A stretch of DNA of 64,000 nucleotides from Pictodentalium vernedei (GCA_031216915.1 CM062296.1:449500287-449564286), one strand, 5' to 3'. Positions 12,535 to 24,543 are shown, counted from the first letter of the stretch. The notes: generated by a model from the sequence alone, not told the origin. Made by a program: numbers and translations.

Positions 12535-13408
12535 ATGAATCTAGTACCTCATTTTCAAAATGGTATCACACGTGGACTTCATAAGCATGGATATAGCTGT
12601 GCAATAGACACTCTAGTAGAATGTTATTATTATGGAATGTTCAAGTATGACCCAAATATTGGATTATCCAATCTGCCCAATGCACATGGCTTAATAGGGA
12701 AATTAACTGAATGTTGTAGACCACGTGAATTCTATAATAATCTGCATGTCACTTACGCGACCCAGTCTGGGATTGGTGTTGTTGCCACTGTCACGAACAG
12801 TTTAGCCCAAAAGGGAGACCAGATGCAGAAATTTTACAAGCTTTCTATGCTTTGGTCGGCAATGTGAACATAAAAGAAAAGTTACAGGTACACGGTGAAA
12901 TAAAAAAACAATGTCTTGATTGTAGCACTACACATGAAGCAGAAGTCTGTGTACCAACTCTTTGTTCCGCACAGAGTATTAATCATTTGACAAATGGGTG
13001 TATCGAACGTTCTTTGAACCAATGTATAGAAAATGCTTTCTTCTTTGAACAAAGGCATTGCACCAACTGCAATAGTGGTAACATTTTTCCAAATGCTAAG
13101 ATAAATATGCCTGATTTTGTTTTTTGGAATTTGGTTTTGTTAACAACAGAAATTGTCAAGTCTCACCAATAAAGATGAAACAAGAAATTTTAATAAGGGG
13201 TCAGGTGTATGAATTTACTGCAGCAGTGCAGACAGAACCTGGGAATTTTGTGTGTACAAGTAAATATCAAAATGATTTCATTTTAATTGATGGTTTAAAA
13301 CCCCAAAAAGAAAAATTCAAATACTCTTTGAGGCTGTCAGTAGAGGTGCAAATGTTTCTAAGAAAACATAATTTCTTCTCTCTTCAAAACACTTTGGAAT
13401 TCAACTGA
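12535..13408 (+). pseudogene. Degenerate ubiquitin-specific-protease-like (C19) gene, frameshifted
   Basis: Three consecutive frames read as one protein broken by at least two frame changes (about 12808 and about 13130-13150). The first segment has GLHKHGYSCAIDTLVE, resembling the USP Cys box (G-L-x-N-x-G-N-x-C). The middle segment has CxxC pairs (LDCST, CTNC) like the USP zinc-binding fingers. The last has a Y-x-F-x-A-A-V segment and an I-L-I-D-G-L segment at the place of the USP His box, but the GHY/HF catalytic His is not there (NFVC instead). It is therefore probably inactive. Its company (iterons upstream, unknown ORFs downstream in the same direction) suggests part of a decayed mobile or viral element rather than a host deubiquitinase. 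Family assignment is by motif reading only. Confidence 0.45.
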
Positions 13409-13442
13409 TGATTTAAAAAAAAAACAAAAAACAGAGGTTGAA

Positions 13443-14281
13443 TTGCTGAGGCCCGCACTCAATGAAACATACACTGTTTCAAAGCCACCAGACACTATAC
13501 TCAAATCACAAACTCGTAACCAGAAATCTGCAGTGCAGAAAAGAATTTTGCCCGAGTGTCGCGAAAAAGGGTCAGTTCTGGTTGGTGATGTCCACATTAA
13601 AACTGAACGCATTGGAGATCATATTTATCTTCCAGTCTCCGACGTGTTTGATGTCATGGGGTTCACAAAAAGAATAAGTAAAAGTGGATACAGGTTTATT
13701 GATAAAAGATTGGAGAACTTTAACCGTAACATCGCTTACATGCTCTTATTCGGTGAGAGGAACAAACGAATGTTGGTCAGGGCTCATGCACTACCGATCA
13801 TCTTAGATGATCGATATGTAAAAACTCATGACCAGCGAGTGAAAAATCGAGAGTATCTCAAGGAACTAGAGTTAGTCCTTTCCAATAACATTGGTCCCCA
13901 AGCAATGGTTACATCCCCACTTTTTCCAGTCAATGGAAACACGGTAAAAGTAAAACAGATCACCCATTCTGAACAGATTTCTGATGATAAATTGCCAGTG
14001 GCAGGGGTTGAGATGCCATATAAAATTAAGAATGAAGCTATTTTTGTGCACTGTAAAACTGCTTTGGAACTCATATGTTTGTACAAAAGGGTAAAAAAAG
14101 ATGGATTAAGTTCATACACAAAAGTTTGGACAAGAAATTTAATGAAACTAAACACTTATTTTGGGAATGGAACCGGGCCCGAGAGTTCATATATTTAACA
14201 GCTTTTTTACATCTGATTGACTCTAAAACATTTCCAAATTTAGAGAACGACATTCTCACTGCTTTCTCGTCAGATGCATAA
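13443..14281 (+). pseudogene. Unrecognised ORF of about 250 codons plus out-of-frame tail
   Basis: The frame opens at 13443 (no clear ATG start, TTG in register) and runs to 14198. The adjacent frame (to 14281) continues with protein-like sequence, so a frame change near 14130-14160 is likely. A segment at residues about 50-80 (IYLPVSDVFDVMGFTKR) faintly recalls BRO-N/antirepressor-type folds, but I would not assign it. It follows the USP-like pseudogene on the same strand with only a short gap and probably belonged to the same gene or element. Confidence 0.35.
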
Positions 14282-14404
14282 TTTGATTTGAAATGTGATA
14301 ATGCTGGAGGCAGAAAGCCAGTTCGTCCTGAAAATAAGAAAATAAATGATAAAAAGGGCCAGTTAATAAAAATATTATGGGTCCACCAAAAGAAAAACGC
14401 ATGT

Positions 14405-14840
14405 AAACGAAAACTGGATTTCTCAAACAGCCTTGATTGCCCTTGAAAACAAACGTCTCACCAAAAAATGTCCCACTCTTATTTGTGAGACGGAAAAGAA
14501 TAAAAATGCAGTTTCAGACATAATAAAACAGTGTTTATCGGTAATGGAAGATAATAATAAAGGGAAATTGAAAAACATTTTGTCAGACTTAATAGCAGAT
14601 CTACTTTCCTCAGTATCTACAAAAAGTAAAACCATTTTGCTTGAAGAAATTGTAAGGCACGAGGCTCGTAAGTATCTCAAAATTACACCCCCAAAAATTA
14701 TTAATCTAGAAGAAACCTTTAGTGGAACACGACTGATAGATGAATTCCGAAAAATGTTACCGGACATAATTCCCTCACAAAGCGCAGGACGCAAAATTAA
14801 AAAAGATTATGAAAAAGAGTTTCAGTCTGTTTTACTTTAA
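14405..14840 (+). pseudogene. Unrecognised Lys-rich helical ORF
   Basis: About 135 codons from 14433 (first Met), with the frame probably entering upstream. It is predicted mostly helical and rich in Lys, Glu and Ile, ending at a taa at 14838. The next frame (about 14880-14999) still reads protein-like up to 'cactgttttga', then a satellite-bearing element interrupts at about 15049. It is in line with the two decayed ORFs upstream and probably a further part of the same unit. No family recognised. Confidence 0.35.
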
Positions 14841-15048
14841 ATGGGAAATATGTATTGTGTGGGCCTATTCCCCAAATTGGCTCTGAAAAATTAGATCACA
14901 TGGAAATGAAGAAAAGGATAATGGCACATGGCGGTAGAATTGCGAGCAGCATACCCCTGCGTGGGAAAGGAATGCCCACAAAGGTTACACTGTTTTGACT
15001 TCTGAAGGCATTTGGAAAAATAAAAAGATACCCCTGGCGATTACTTGT

Positions 15049-15525
15049 CCTACGGAAGCCACTTTTATTTAAATTTTGCGAAATAACGCAATACTTTTGC
15101 GAAATAACGCAAAAGTTATTGCGAAATAACGCAATACTTTTGGGAAATAACGCAATACTTTTGCGAAATAACCTAATACTTTTGCGAAATAACGCAATAG
15201 TTTGCGAAATAACGCAATACCTCTGCGAAATAACGCAATACTTTTGCGAAATAACGCAATACTTTTGCGAAATAACGCAAAAATTATTGCGAAATAACGC
15301 AAAAGTTATTGCGAAATAACGCAATACTTTTGCGAAATAACGCAATACTTTTCCGTAATAACGCAATACTTTTGCGAAATAACGCAATACTTTTGCGAAA
15401 TAACGCAATACTTTTGCGAAATAACGCAAAGATTTGCGAAATTACGCAAAATGTTTGCGAAATAACGCAAACATTCCCCGTTTAAAAAAAAGTTACTTTT
15501 CGCATTTGACCGTAATGGGCTTCCG
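15049..15525. mobile_element. Small TA-flanked MITE-like element filled with a palindromic satellite
   Basis: The ends read 'ta cggaagcc' on the left (about 15051) and 'ggcttccg ta' on the right (about 15518-15528), giving short inverted termini within TA. Almost the whole interior (15076-15470) is a 21-22 bp tandem array. It lies inside the decayed ORF region. Confidence 0.5.
15076..15470. repeat. 21-22 bp tandem array of ttgcgaaataacgcaa, about 19 copies
   Basis: The unit is ttgcg-aaataa-cgcaa plus a short spacer (tactt or aagtta). TTGCG and CGCAA are inverted, so every unit is a small hairpin. All six frames stay open over hundreds of bases, giving spurious low-complexity ORFs on both strands. 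Confidence 0.95.
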
Positions 15526-15601
15526 TAGACAAGCACTGAGGAGGGGTTTTCCGATTATTACATTTAAGTATGTTACTAATTGTATTCAAGAAAAAAAATA
15601 A

Positions 15602-15826
15602 TTGGCGATTGAACCTTACAAAATTAACATTCCAAAACATGTGTCCATATTAAAAGATAATTCACTTGAGAAAAAGTATTTTGGCAAAATCCCTAACATG
15701 ATTAGTTTTTTAAAAAAAAATAAGAAGGAAAAAAATAATAAATCTTTGAAATTAATATCTCCTGGCCGGAATAGTTCACTATTTTATGTGTTTGAAAGGA
15801 GAAGAGAAATTACCTGTGTTATATAA
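15602..15826 (+). pseudogene. Short Lys-rich coding remnant
   Basis: A 74-codon frame (first Met about 15602 is a non-ATG start, ttg) with protein-like content ending ERRREITCVI. It lies on the same strand and just beyond the satellite-bearing insertion, so it may be the displaced 3' part of the decayed gene at 12535-14840. Not recognised. Confidence 0.25.
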
Positions 15827-15879
15827 TCCAATCTCACTCTTCAGATTACCACTTTACAGGTACGACAAAAAGTGATCTT

Positions 15880-16052
15880 CAAACGTTCAAACTCCATCGT
15901 TTAATCCCAAGGTGGAGACAGCTTACACAAGCATTAGCTTTCTGCTGGATCCATTTTCCAATTCAAAGTTTATGTTATTATTGTGTAATCTCTGTTTTTT
16001 GTACTTCTTATATTGTTTTGTTTGGAAATAAAATATTGTCAATCAATCAATC
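15880..16052 (+). mobile_element. LINE-like 3' tail fragment
   Basis: The stretch ends with 'ggaaataaaatattgtc' followed by 'aatcaatcaatca'. A short tandem tail after an AATAAA signal is typical of the 3' ends of some non-LTR retrotransposons. No coding part remains. Confidence 0.35.
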
Positions 16053-16549
16053 ATCAGAAGAGAAATTATTAAAAACGGCCCCAAGCTGAATTTAAAACAA
16101 TTGCAAGAGATGTTCGCGAAATTGAACAGTGAGTGGAAGAACTTAGCTCCCAACAAAAAAAGCCCAGCATGATCGATATTGGAAAAATGAAACTCAAAAA
16201 GAAAAAAAAGACAGAGTTTATTAAAAGGCTTAAAACAAAGCATGATATGACGTATATAATGAAATTCACTCACCAAAATATAAAACTTTGGTGAGAAAAA
16301 CCCTGTTGAAGTGTTTTCCTGTTTATAATCCACCACTTTTAATTAAATAAATTAAATTAAATGCACAGTACCACATTTAACTCTTTGCATGCTGCTGCAG
16401 CTGGCTGCTGGCGGATATTCCTGCCCAGCACTGACAAGATTTCTCCTGTCATTGAAATAAGTATAATTTGGGCACATTTAATCATATTTTCCCCTGTAAA
16501 TTTAATGGATTTTTTCAACCAGTGATTTCTTGTATTATATTTTTGATTA

Positions 16550-16611
16550 ATTTTTCATCAAATCTAGTCACGGCTGCTTCAAAGCAGCCATGACTAGATT
16601 TGATGAAAAAT
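16550..16611. repeat. 62-bp near-perfect palindrome
   Basis: Arms 16550-16580 and 16582-16611 (attttt-catcaaatctagtca...ggctgctt) pair with one mismatch and practically no loop. It is isolated in non-coding sequence. It may be a MITE remnant or a cruciform-forming site. Confidence 0.8.
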
Positions 16612-17173
16612 ATCTTGAAAATACTCAGCGGGTTAAGAGTTAAAATAAACACTAGAAAATTGTTGTTACATTTTCTCTTTGTTGGTAATTTCAACCCTTT
16701 ACATCATTTCTTGGAAAGCTCTCTGGAAATTATGTCAGGTGTTAGAATCATCAACAGAGTGAAAATGGGATCACAGTTTTCTTCTGATATCCCTACAACT
16801 TATTTCCACCGGTGCTGAACAGATAAGGTGCATTACTACAAGATCATAGTGGTTGTAGATTTTCCACCGACTGTTATTTACCATTCTGAGTACCAAGCAC
16901 AAAATACACTAGCAGACTTGCAGTCCTTGAGCCGAAAAGTTGATAGTACTTATACGTTTTGTAAAAATGTAAATATTTGTGGACTGGAAATATCCTTCTC
17001 TTGCCGTGTTGGGTAAAGGTTCAACATGAAGCACTATTTTGGTTTGATAATTGTTTTTATTTTGTAAATATTGTGTTGTAAGTTGTTATGTTCGCAACGA
17101 ACTTTGTATTGACTTATTTATATGGACATGTATATAGTTTAAAAAGTATTTTAAAAAATCAAAATACAAAGTA

Positions 17174-17564
17174 GAAATATAAATTTTGTAGTAAATTTCC
17201 TTTCTTATTATACCTACCACAATTGTTTACTTCAGGCTTGCACTGCGGTGGAAGAATCTAACTCGGATAAAATACTCTCTATTTTAATCTTTCCTAAGAG
17301 ATTTGGGAAAGAAAAGTGGTGTAAAAACACCACGAAAAAATAATCCAAAACTGGGTCGAGCGCTATCGGCGCACACACAGTATGGGACGCTCTTCCATAG
17401 TACAAATCCACGACTTCCGTAAACCAATGCGCAGTGCGTCATCAATTCATCATTCTTTTGATTCCGACAAAACAGGAGTTATATCAAGAAGACGGGAGGG
17501 CCTCCGTGTAAACAATTGCGGTAGGTATAATAAGAAAGGAAATTTACTATAAAATTTATATTTC
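17174..17564. mobile_element. MITE-like inverted repeat, 57-bp arms
   Basis: 17174-17230 (gaaatataaattttgtag...) is repeated inverted at 17508-17564 with few changes, around a 277-bp interior. I did not find a clear target duplication. A non-autonomous DNA transposon is likely. Confidence 0.55.
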
Positions 17565-17781
17565 TTATCAACCAACCTTGCAATTGTTTACTACAGGCTG
17601 AATAGACAATAGGATGGAGGGAATCACATAACCAACCCACACATAACTCAATAGCACTGGAACTGTGGACAGAGGAAGTGATCCCTAGGCCTATCAAACC
17701 ATAGCATCACAAACATTAGTAAAATACAATGAAACATGAGGCGTATGGTGAAGTGCGACGCACAGACAGAAAGGGCAGTAA

Positions 17782-20700
17782 GGTCTCGTTTCCTATTAAA
17801 AGGTCATTTCCGAGGTTATTGGATAGCCTCAGCCAAATGACTATTTTGAGCTATAGTTTTAGTTTATGGTGGTGTGGATTTAGTAAATAATTCTCTTTAA
17901 TGGTGATATGGCCAAAATAACCTGTTGATGGTCTTGATTCAAACTGTGTATTGTCAAGTGCATTTCAATTGGGGGTCAAGGTCACATGGAAGTGTTAAAT
18001 GACAAACCCAGACCTGTTTGGGACCCGACAATTTGCAGTTTACAAATGGGACAATGTTTGTGTCACAGGGGTCTGGAAACATTATTTTAGTGATTTAGGG
18101 TATATATGTTTAAAAAAGGAAAAAGGGTAACAACAGGCGAAATTGGGAAACTTCAACCAAGTGTCGACAAGTTTAAAAAATTATTAGATCTCGATGTACT
18201 TGGTTACTGGCACGTACCAGTTCTATTCTATATACATTTCCCTATTACTTAAAACAAATTTCGTCGAAATATCTTCAGTATTACTAGAGATATTCAATAA
18301 AATGTTAGCAAAAAGAATGCTATTTTCTGATTTGTAAATAAGGTTGTCCAAACGAAACCCGAATTTTTCAACACAAATCATTGAAATAAATGCACATAGA
18401 GACATTGACCTACGCTTCACTGTGGCTCTTTGTGTACCTTTTTGAACACTTTCAACGACTGCCCAACACCAGTCGCCTATCTATACTCTGGGGAGATATT
18501 TTTTCAACATTTGCAGGTTTTTCAGCCTTCTTCCTCGTCATCATCGCCATATTTTAACAACTCCGCTCAGAATAGAAGCAAACTTGAAAGCCTTACCGCG
18601 ATTGGTTACAAGTGAACTGAGATCAGTGACCTCAATCTACTTTCGATTTCTCAGTTCACTTGTAACCAATCGCGGTAAGGCTTTCAAGTTTGCTTCTATT
18701 CTGAGCGGAGTTGTTAAAATATGGCGATGATGACGAGAAAGAAGGCTGAAAAACCTGCAAATGTTGAAAAAATATCTCCCCAGAGTATAGATAGGCGGCT
18801 GGTGTTGGGCAGTCGTTGAAAGTGTTCAAAAAGGTACACAAAGAGCCACAGTGAAGCGTAGGTCAATGTCTCTATGTGCATTTATTTCAATGATTTGTGT
18901 TGAAAAATTCGGGTTTCGTTTGGACAACCTTATTTACAAATCAGAAAATAGCATTCTTTTTGCTAACATTTTATTGAATATCTCTAGTAATACTGAAGAT
19001 ATTTCGACGAAATTTGTTTTAAGTAATAGGGAAATGTATATAGAATAGAACTGGTATGTGCCAGGAACCAAGTACATCGAGATCTAATAATTTTTTAAAC
19101 TTGTCGACACTTGGTTGAAGTTTCCCAATTTCGCCTGTTGTTACCCTTTCTCCTTTTTTAAACATATATACCCTAAATCACTAAAATAACGTTTCCAGAC
19201 CCCTGTGGTTTGTGTAAATTTGCTTTGAGAAACAGTTGGAGGCCGAATATCGATTCACTATCGATGCACGAAAATTGGAGATTTATCCCCAAAATGAGAA
19301 AATTTTGACCATTTTGAGCCATTTTTTTTAGCCATCAACTGTGTCATTCGGCTGAGTGTATTTGAGTGATATTGTAAGATTTTTGTTGTGTACAGTTGTC
19401 TCCAGAAAGGGCCATATTCAGAGCTTCCAGAAACTATATACATTGTGAGTATTGTGAATAGGGGAAGTAATTTAAATGCGAAATATCCTCGGCCGTGTTT
19501 ATCAGAAGCTGAACATTTCTTGAAAAGCTGACATTTTCACCTGAATAACTGTAACGAGACCTTAAGTAGAAAACAGTGTTTGCTTTCATTGCAATTTCTG
19601 GCCTCCAATCTCCATAGCAACCAACTGTATTAGTGGAAATATGTTGTAGGATAACTAAAAGAAATATTAAAGCATATTTTTCTTTTTTCAGTGGTACCCT
19701 GTACAGATATAATTTCCTGGAAAGTTCTCCCTGTTGAGGTATTTTAAGTCCAGTAATGGTGTTATCAAGAGAATTATGTAGGTTTTTTAACACAATTTTA
19801 TTTGAAAATGCTGTTTACTGGTACAGTCATATGGAGAACTCTTTCTAAGAACTTTCCAGGGAATTATCAGAGTGTAGTCTGATTAGTAGAGATAGTTTGG
19901 GACTGAATATTCTTAATGGTTACATTTACACAGCTCTTTTCAAATAGCATATACTTCAAATGTCAGTCTTTTGGATCAGGTCAGGAACTGAAATGGGTCT
20001 ATTTTTAACCCTTTATCAAACACAATGTATGCTATGCAGGAAAATGTGGTTACAAGAGATTTGTAGAATTTTTTCTTTTATGATTACATTATATTATAAT
20101 TGATAGAATCAGTGAATGATGCTTAGCCAAATGAGGAAAGTGAATTGAGAATGCTGTGGAAAAGAGTGGGTGGGTGGGGACTGAAATATGCATTTTGGGG
20201 AGGATGCAGTTTTCAAATGAATGTAATTTCCGGGTTTTTTTTAATTTTATCAGTTAATGTGTGATCCAGATGTAGCTTTTGGTGCTAAAAGTGACTGTGC
20301 ACATCAAAAATAAATCATCCATCACCAATGGTTTAGTCTGATCACTGGCCAATATACCAACACAGCTGCCGTGATAGCTATTGTCCATGGTGTTACAGCT
20401 GTGCATCCATCTAAATTGAAATCTAACTTCCTTCTCTCAGGTTAAAGCATACTGCCTTGGTAGAATAGGGGAACCACTGGTGTTACATGCTTTCATCTAA
20501 TGCAAAATTTACTCTACAGAGCTTTTATCAGAGTCAGAAATGTGAAAGAACAGGCCTTCTCTCACTGAACATTACTACGTAAAGAAACGTAAAGAAACTG
20601 GCTGTCAGAGTGCTCGGTCTGCCATTTTCCATGGGGCTTAAGGGCACTAAGTTAACATTTTTTTCATATGTGCCATACATCATTTTTCTCGGAATTAAAT

Positions 20701-23385
20701 ACAGATGCACATTTACTGTTTCTGAGAGTGTGAAGAATTGTTTATTTTTCACTTAAGGTCTCGTTTCCTATTAAAAGGTCATTTCCGAGGTTATTGGATA
20801 GCCTCAGCCAAATGACTATTTTGAGCTATAGTTTTAGTTTATGGTGGTGTGGATTTAGTAAATAATTCTCTTTAATGATGATATGGCCAAAATAACCTGT
20901 TGATGGTTTTGATTCAAACTGTGTATTGTCAAGTGCATTTCAATTGGGGGTCAAGGTCACATGGAAGTGTTAAATGACAAACCCAGACCTGTTTGGGACC
21001 TGACAATTTGCAGTTTACAAATGGGACAATTTTTGTGTAAATTTGCTTTGAGAAAGCCTTCTGAAAAAATGAATAAGAAACCCATATGTTTTTTATTTGT
21101 CAAAATGATCATGTTATGCTGTAAAATCCTCAGTGGTGGAATGAGGAATTCCTATAACACAGTTTTATCACTATCGATGCACGAAAATAGGAGATTTATC
21201 CCCAAAATGAGAAAATTTTGACCATTTTCAGCCATTTTTTTAGCCATCAACTGTGTCATTCGGCCGAGTGTATTTGAGTGATATTGTAAGATTTTTGTTG
21301 TGTACAGTTGTCTCCAGAAAGGGCCATATTCAGAGCTTCTAGAAACTATATACATTGTGAGTATTGTGAATAGGGGAGGTAATTTAAATGCGAAATATCC
21401 TCGGCCGTGTTAATGAGAAGCTGAACATTTCTTGAAAAGCTGACATTTTCACCTGAATAACTGTAACGAGACCTTAAGTAGAAAACAGTGTTTGCTTTCA
21501 TTGCAATTTCTGGCCTCCAATCTCCATAGCAACCAACTGTATTAGTGGAAATATGTTGTAGGATAACTAAAAGAAATATTAAAGCATATTTTTCTTTTTT
21601 CAGTGGTACCCTGTACAGATATAATTTCCTGGAAAGTTCTCCCTGTTGAGGTATTTTAAGTCCAGTAATGGTGTTATCAAGAGAATTATGTAGGTTTTTT
21701 AACACAATTTTATTTGAAAATGCTGTTTACTGGTACAGTCATATGGAGAACTCTTTCTAAGAACTTTCCAGGGAATTATCAGAGTGTAGTCTGATTAGTA
21801 GAGATAGTTTGGGACTGAATATTCTTAATGGTTACATTTACACAGCTCTTTTCAAATAGCATATACTTCAAATGTCAGTCTTTTGGATCAGGTCAGGAAC
21901 TGAAATGGGTCTATTTTTAACCCTTTATCAAACACAATGTATGCTATGCAGGAAAATGTGGTTACAAGAGATTTGTAGAATTTTTTCTTTTATGATTACA
22001 TTATATTATGATTGATAGAATCAGTGAATGATGCTTAGCCAAATGAGGAAAGTGAATTGAGAATGCTGTGGAAAAGAGTGGGTGGGTGGGGACTGAAATA
22101 TGCATTTTGGGGAGGATGCAGTTTTCAAATGAATGTAATTTCCGGGTTTTTTTTAATTTTATCAGTTAATGTGTGATCCAGATGTAGCTTTTGGTGCTAA
22201 AAGTGACTGTGCACATCAAAAATAAATCATCCATCACCAATGGTTTAGTCTGATCACTGGCCAATATACCAACACAGCTGCCGTGATAGCTATTGTCCAT
22301 GGTGTTACAGCTGTGCATCCATCTAAATTGAAATCTAACTTCCTTCTCTCAGGTTAAAGCATACTGCCTTGGTAGAATAGGGGAACCACTGGTGTTACAT
22401 GCTTTCATCTAATGCAAAATTTACTCTACAGAGCTTTTATCAGAGTCAGAAATGTGAAAGAACAGGCCTTCTCTCACTGAACATTACTACGTAAAGAAAC
22501 GTAAAGAAACTGGCTGTCAGAGTGCTCGGTCTGCCATTTTCCATGGGGCTTAAGGGCACTAAGTTAACATTTTTTTCATATGTGCCATACATCATTTTTC
22601 TCGGAATTAAATACAGATGCACATTTACTGTTTCTGAGAGTGTGAAGAATTGTTTATTTTTCACTTAAGGTCTCGTTTCCTATTAAAAGGTCATTTCCGA
22701 GGTTATTGGATAGCCTCAGCCAAATGACTATTTTGAGCTATAGTTTTAGTTTATGGTGGTGTGGATTTAGTAAATAATTCTCTTTAATGATGATATGGCC
22801 AAAATAACCTGTTGATGGTTTTGATTCAAACTGTGTATTGTCAAGTGCATTTCAATTGGGGGTCAAGGTCACATGGAAGTGTTAAATGACAAACCCAGAC
22901 CTGTTTGGGACCTGACAATTTGCAGTTTACAAATGGGACAATTTTTGTGTAAATTTGCTTTGAGAAAGCCTTCTGAAAAAATGAATAAGAAACCCATATG
23001 TTTTTTATTTGTCAAAATGATCATGTTATGCTGTAAAATCCTCAGTGGTGGAATGAGGAATTCCTATAACACAGTTTTATCACTATCGATGCACGAAAAT
23101 AGGAGATTTATCCCCAAAATGAGAAAATTTTGACCATTTTCAGCCATTTTTTTAGCCATCAACTGTGTCATTCGGCCGAGTGTATTTGAGTGATATTGTA
23201 AGATTTTTGTTGTGTACAGTTGTCTCCAGAAAGGGCCATATTCAGAGCTTCTAGAAACTATATACATTGTGAGTATTGTGAATAGGGGAGGTAATTTAAA
23301 TGCGAAATATCCTCGGCCGTGTTAATGAGAAGCTGAACATTTCTTGAAAAGCTGACATTTTCACCTGAATAACTGTAACGAGACC
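17782..23385. mobile_element. Tandem A-B-A-B-A array of the composite element
   Basis: A3 17782-19561 (interrupted), B2 19562-20756, A4 20757-21473, B3 21474-22668, A5 22669-23385. A4 and A5 are 717 bp, like A1 and A2. The 1912-bp period from A4/B3 to A5 is nearly identical to the preceding copy. The whole array is flanked by TAA (17779-17781) and TAA (23386-23388), consistent with a 3-bp target duplication around the array. A3 contains the hAT-like insertion at 18064-19207 and an internal deletion with 22-bp filler at 19235-19256. The ORFs inside (86, 119, 72 and 67 codons) recur with the repeat and I do not support them as genes. Confidence 0.75.
18064..19207. mobile_element. Fold-back hAT-like element with 8-bp target duplication
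   Basis: The element begins CACAGGGGTCTGGAAAC and ends with its inverse, and is flanked by gtttgtgt at 18056-18063 and 19208-19215. An 8-bp duplication and CAGGGG-type ends are typical of hAT transposons. Almost all of it is one inverted repeat: arms of about 555-575 bp meet at about 18636. Each arm carries the same 61- and 65-codon frames in mirrored orientation. There is no transposase, so it is non-autonomous. Confidence 0.85.
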
Positions 23386-23504
23386 TAACAGCACAGAGCT
23401 GGAACTGACCCTGAAAAATGCTGAATGGCTGGGATAGACAACAGCTTGAGCCAAAGACTTAGATGTGAGTCTTCCATGGAAGAAGTGTGTCGCCTGCACT
23501 ATAT

Positions 23505-23770
23505 TTTAATATTTCAGACAGAATTCTAAGTGGAAAAGGGGCATATAACTCTGGAAAAAATACAGCGGATCAAAAAATAAAATAGGAGGTGCACAATGCC
23601 ATTATGTGATAAAGATTCACTGAAAGTTTCATCAAAATCCATTCATAGGTTAAAGAGGAGTGGCGGATAAGAGAAAGTGTGACGCGGACGATGACGCGGA
23701 CGACGCAAGACGACAAAAGTAATCCCTATATGTCGCTCCCCACTTCGTGGGGCGGCGACACAAAAAGCAA
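23505..23770. repeat. Dispersed repeat with (gacgcgg)-like and 'cgtggggcggcgacac' tail
   Basis: Contains 'ggtgcacaatgccattatgtgataaagattcactgaaagttt' and 'taatccctatatgtcgctccccact'. From memory this style of repeat tail is common in mollusc genomes; I could not check it. It abuts the truncated DIRS element. Confidence 0.35.
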
Positions 23771-24003
23771 CTCCACTGCTTGTCTCGAAAAACCACTACG
23801 GAGGAGACAGGACCCAATAAAAGACACGTGCGAAGGCACAATGAAGTCAGGTCAACTTGAAACCTCCTCGGGCGACTTTGGCAAAGAAAGTCGCGACGTA
23901 GAGAGAGACATGCCGGAACCGCCGCTAACAGATAGCTGAGCAGATTCATCTACACCCACCGAGGCGACAGGGGTGTGATCGAAAGGATTGGACGACTGCA
24001 GGT

Positions 24004-24534
24004 TCATATCTGGGCGAGAACCCGAGGCGGAATCGGAACCGTCAGGAAGGCGTAGCCGACAAAACCGTCGCAAAGGAGGGCCTGGGCGTCCACGGCGAAA
24101 GCCAGAGCATCTGGACACGCGGACACGAAAGTGTCCACCGGATGGTTCAACGAGCCGCAAACAGATCGATGGAACACCGCCATATGGAGCATCCACTCGG
24201 TGGAAAAGAACCTGCCCTGTCGGGACAGGGAGTCGGCTAGGACGTTCAGACGACCGGAATGTGAGGAACAACCACCCCCGGCGTTGACATCCTGAGCGAG
24301 CAGTAGAAGATCCCGAGCCAATTCGTACATTGGAAACGAGTGCGTGCCACCCTGGTTCCGAATGTAAGCAACCACTGTCGAATTGTCGAACAACAGAAGG
24401 ACCTGACGATTCGACAGGTGAGGGATCCACTGCCTGAAACTCAGAAGAAGAGCAAGAAGCTCCTTCTGGTTGATGTGTAGAGATGCCCGATCCTGGTCCC
24501 ACATCCCGTGAAGGAAAAGACCTAGAGGATCCAA
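24004..24534 (-). pseudogene. DIRS RNase H domain region
   Basis: This part holds LHINQKELLALLLSF, VLLLFDNSTVVAYIRNQGG and GRLNVLADSLSRQG, the hallmark order of DIRS-type RNase H (E in the second stretch, D in FDNST, D in LADSLSR). It follows the RT fragment in another frame, so at least one frame change separates them. The C-terminal part runs into the post-RNase H linker before the element is truncated. Confidence 0.7.
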
Positions 24535-24543
24535 CGTTGCACC

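Noticed and set aside
15069-15536. Long overlapping ORFs of 66-177 codons on both strands
   Set aside because: They are translations of the 21-22 bp satellite, low in complexity and open in several frames.
23988-24287. Plus-strand ORFs opposite the DIRS element
   Set aside because: Shadows of the GC-rich RT/RNase H region on the minus strand.
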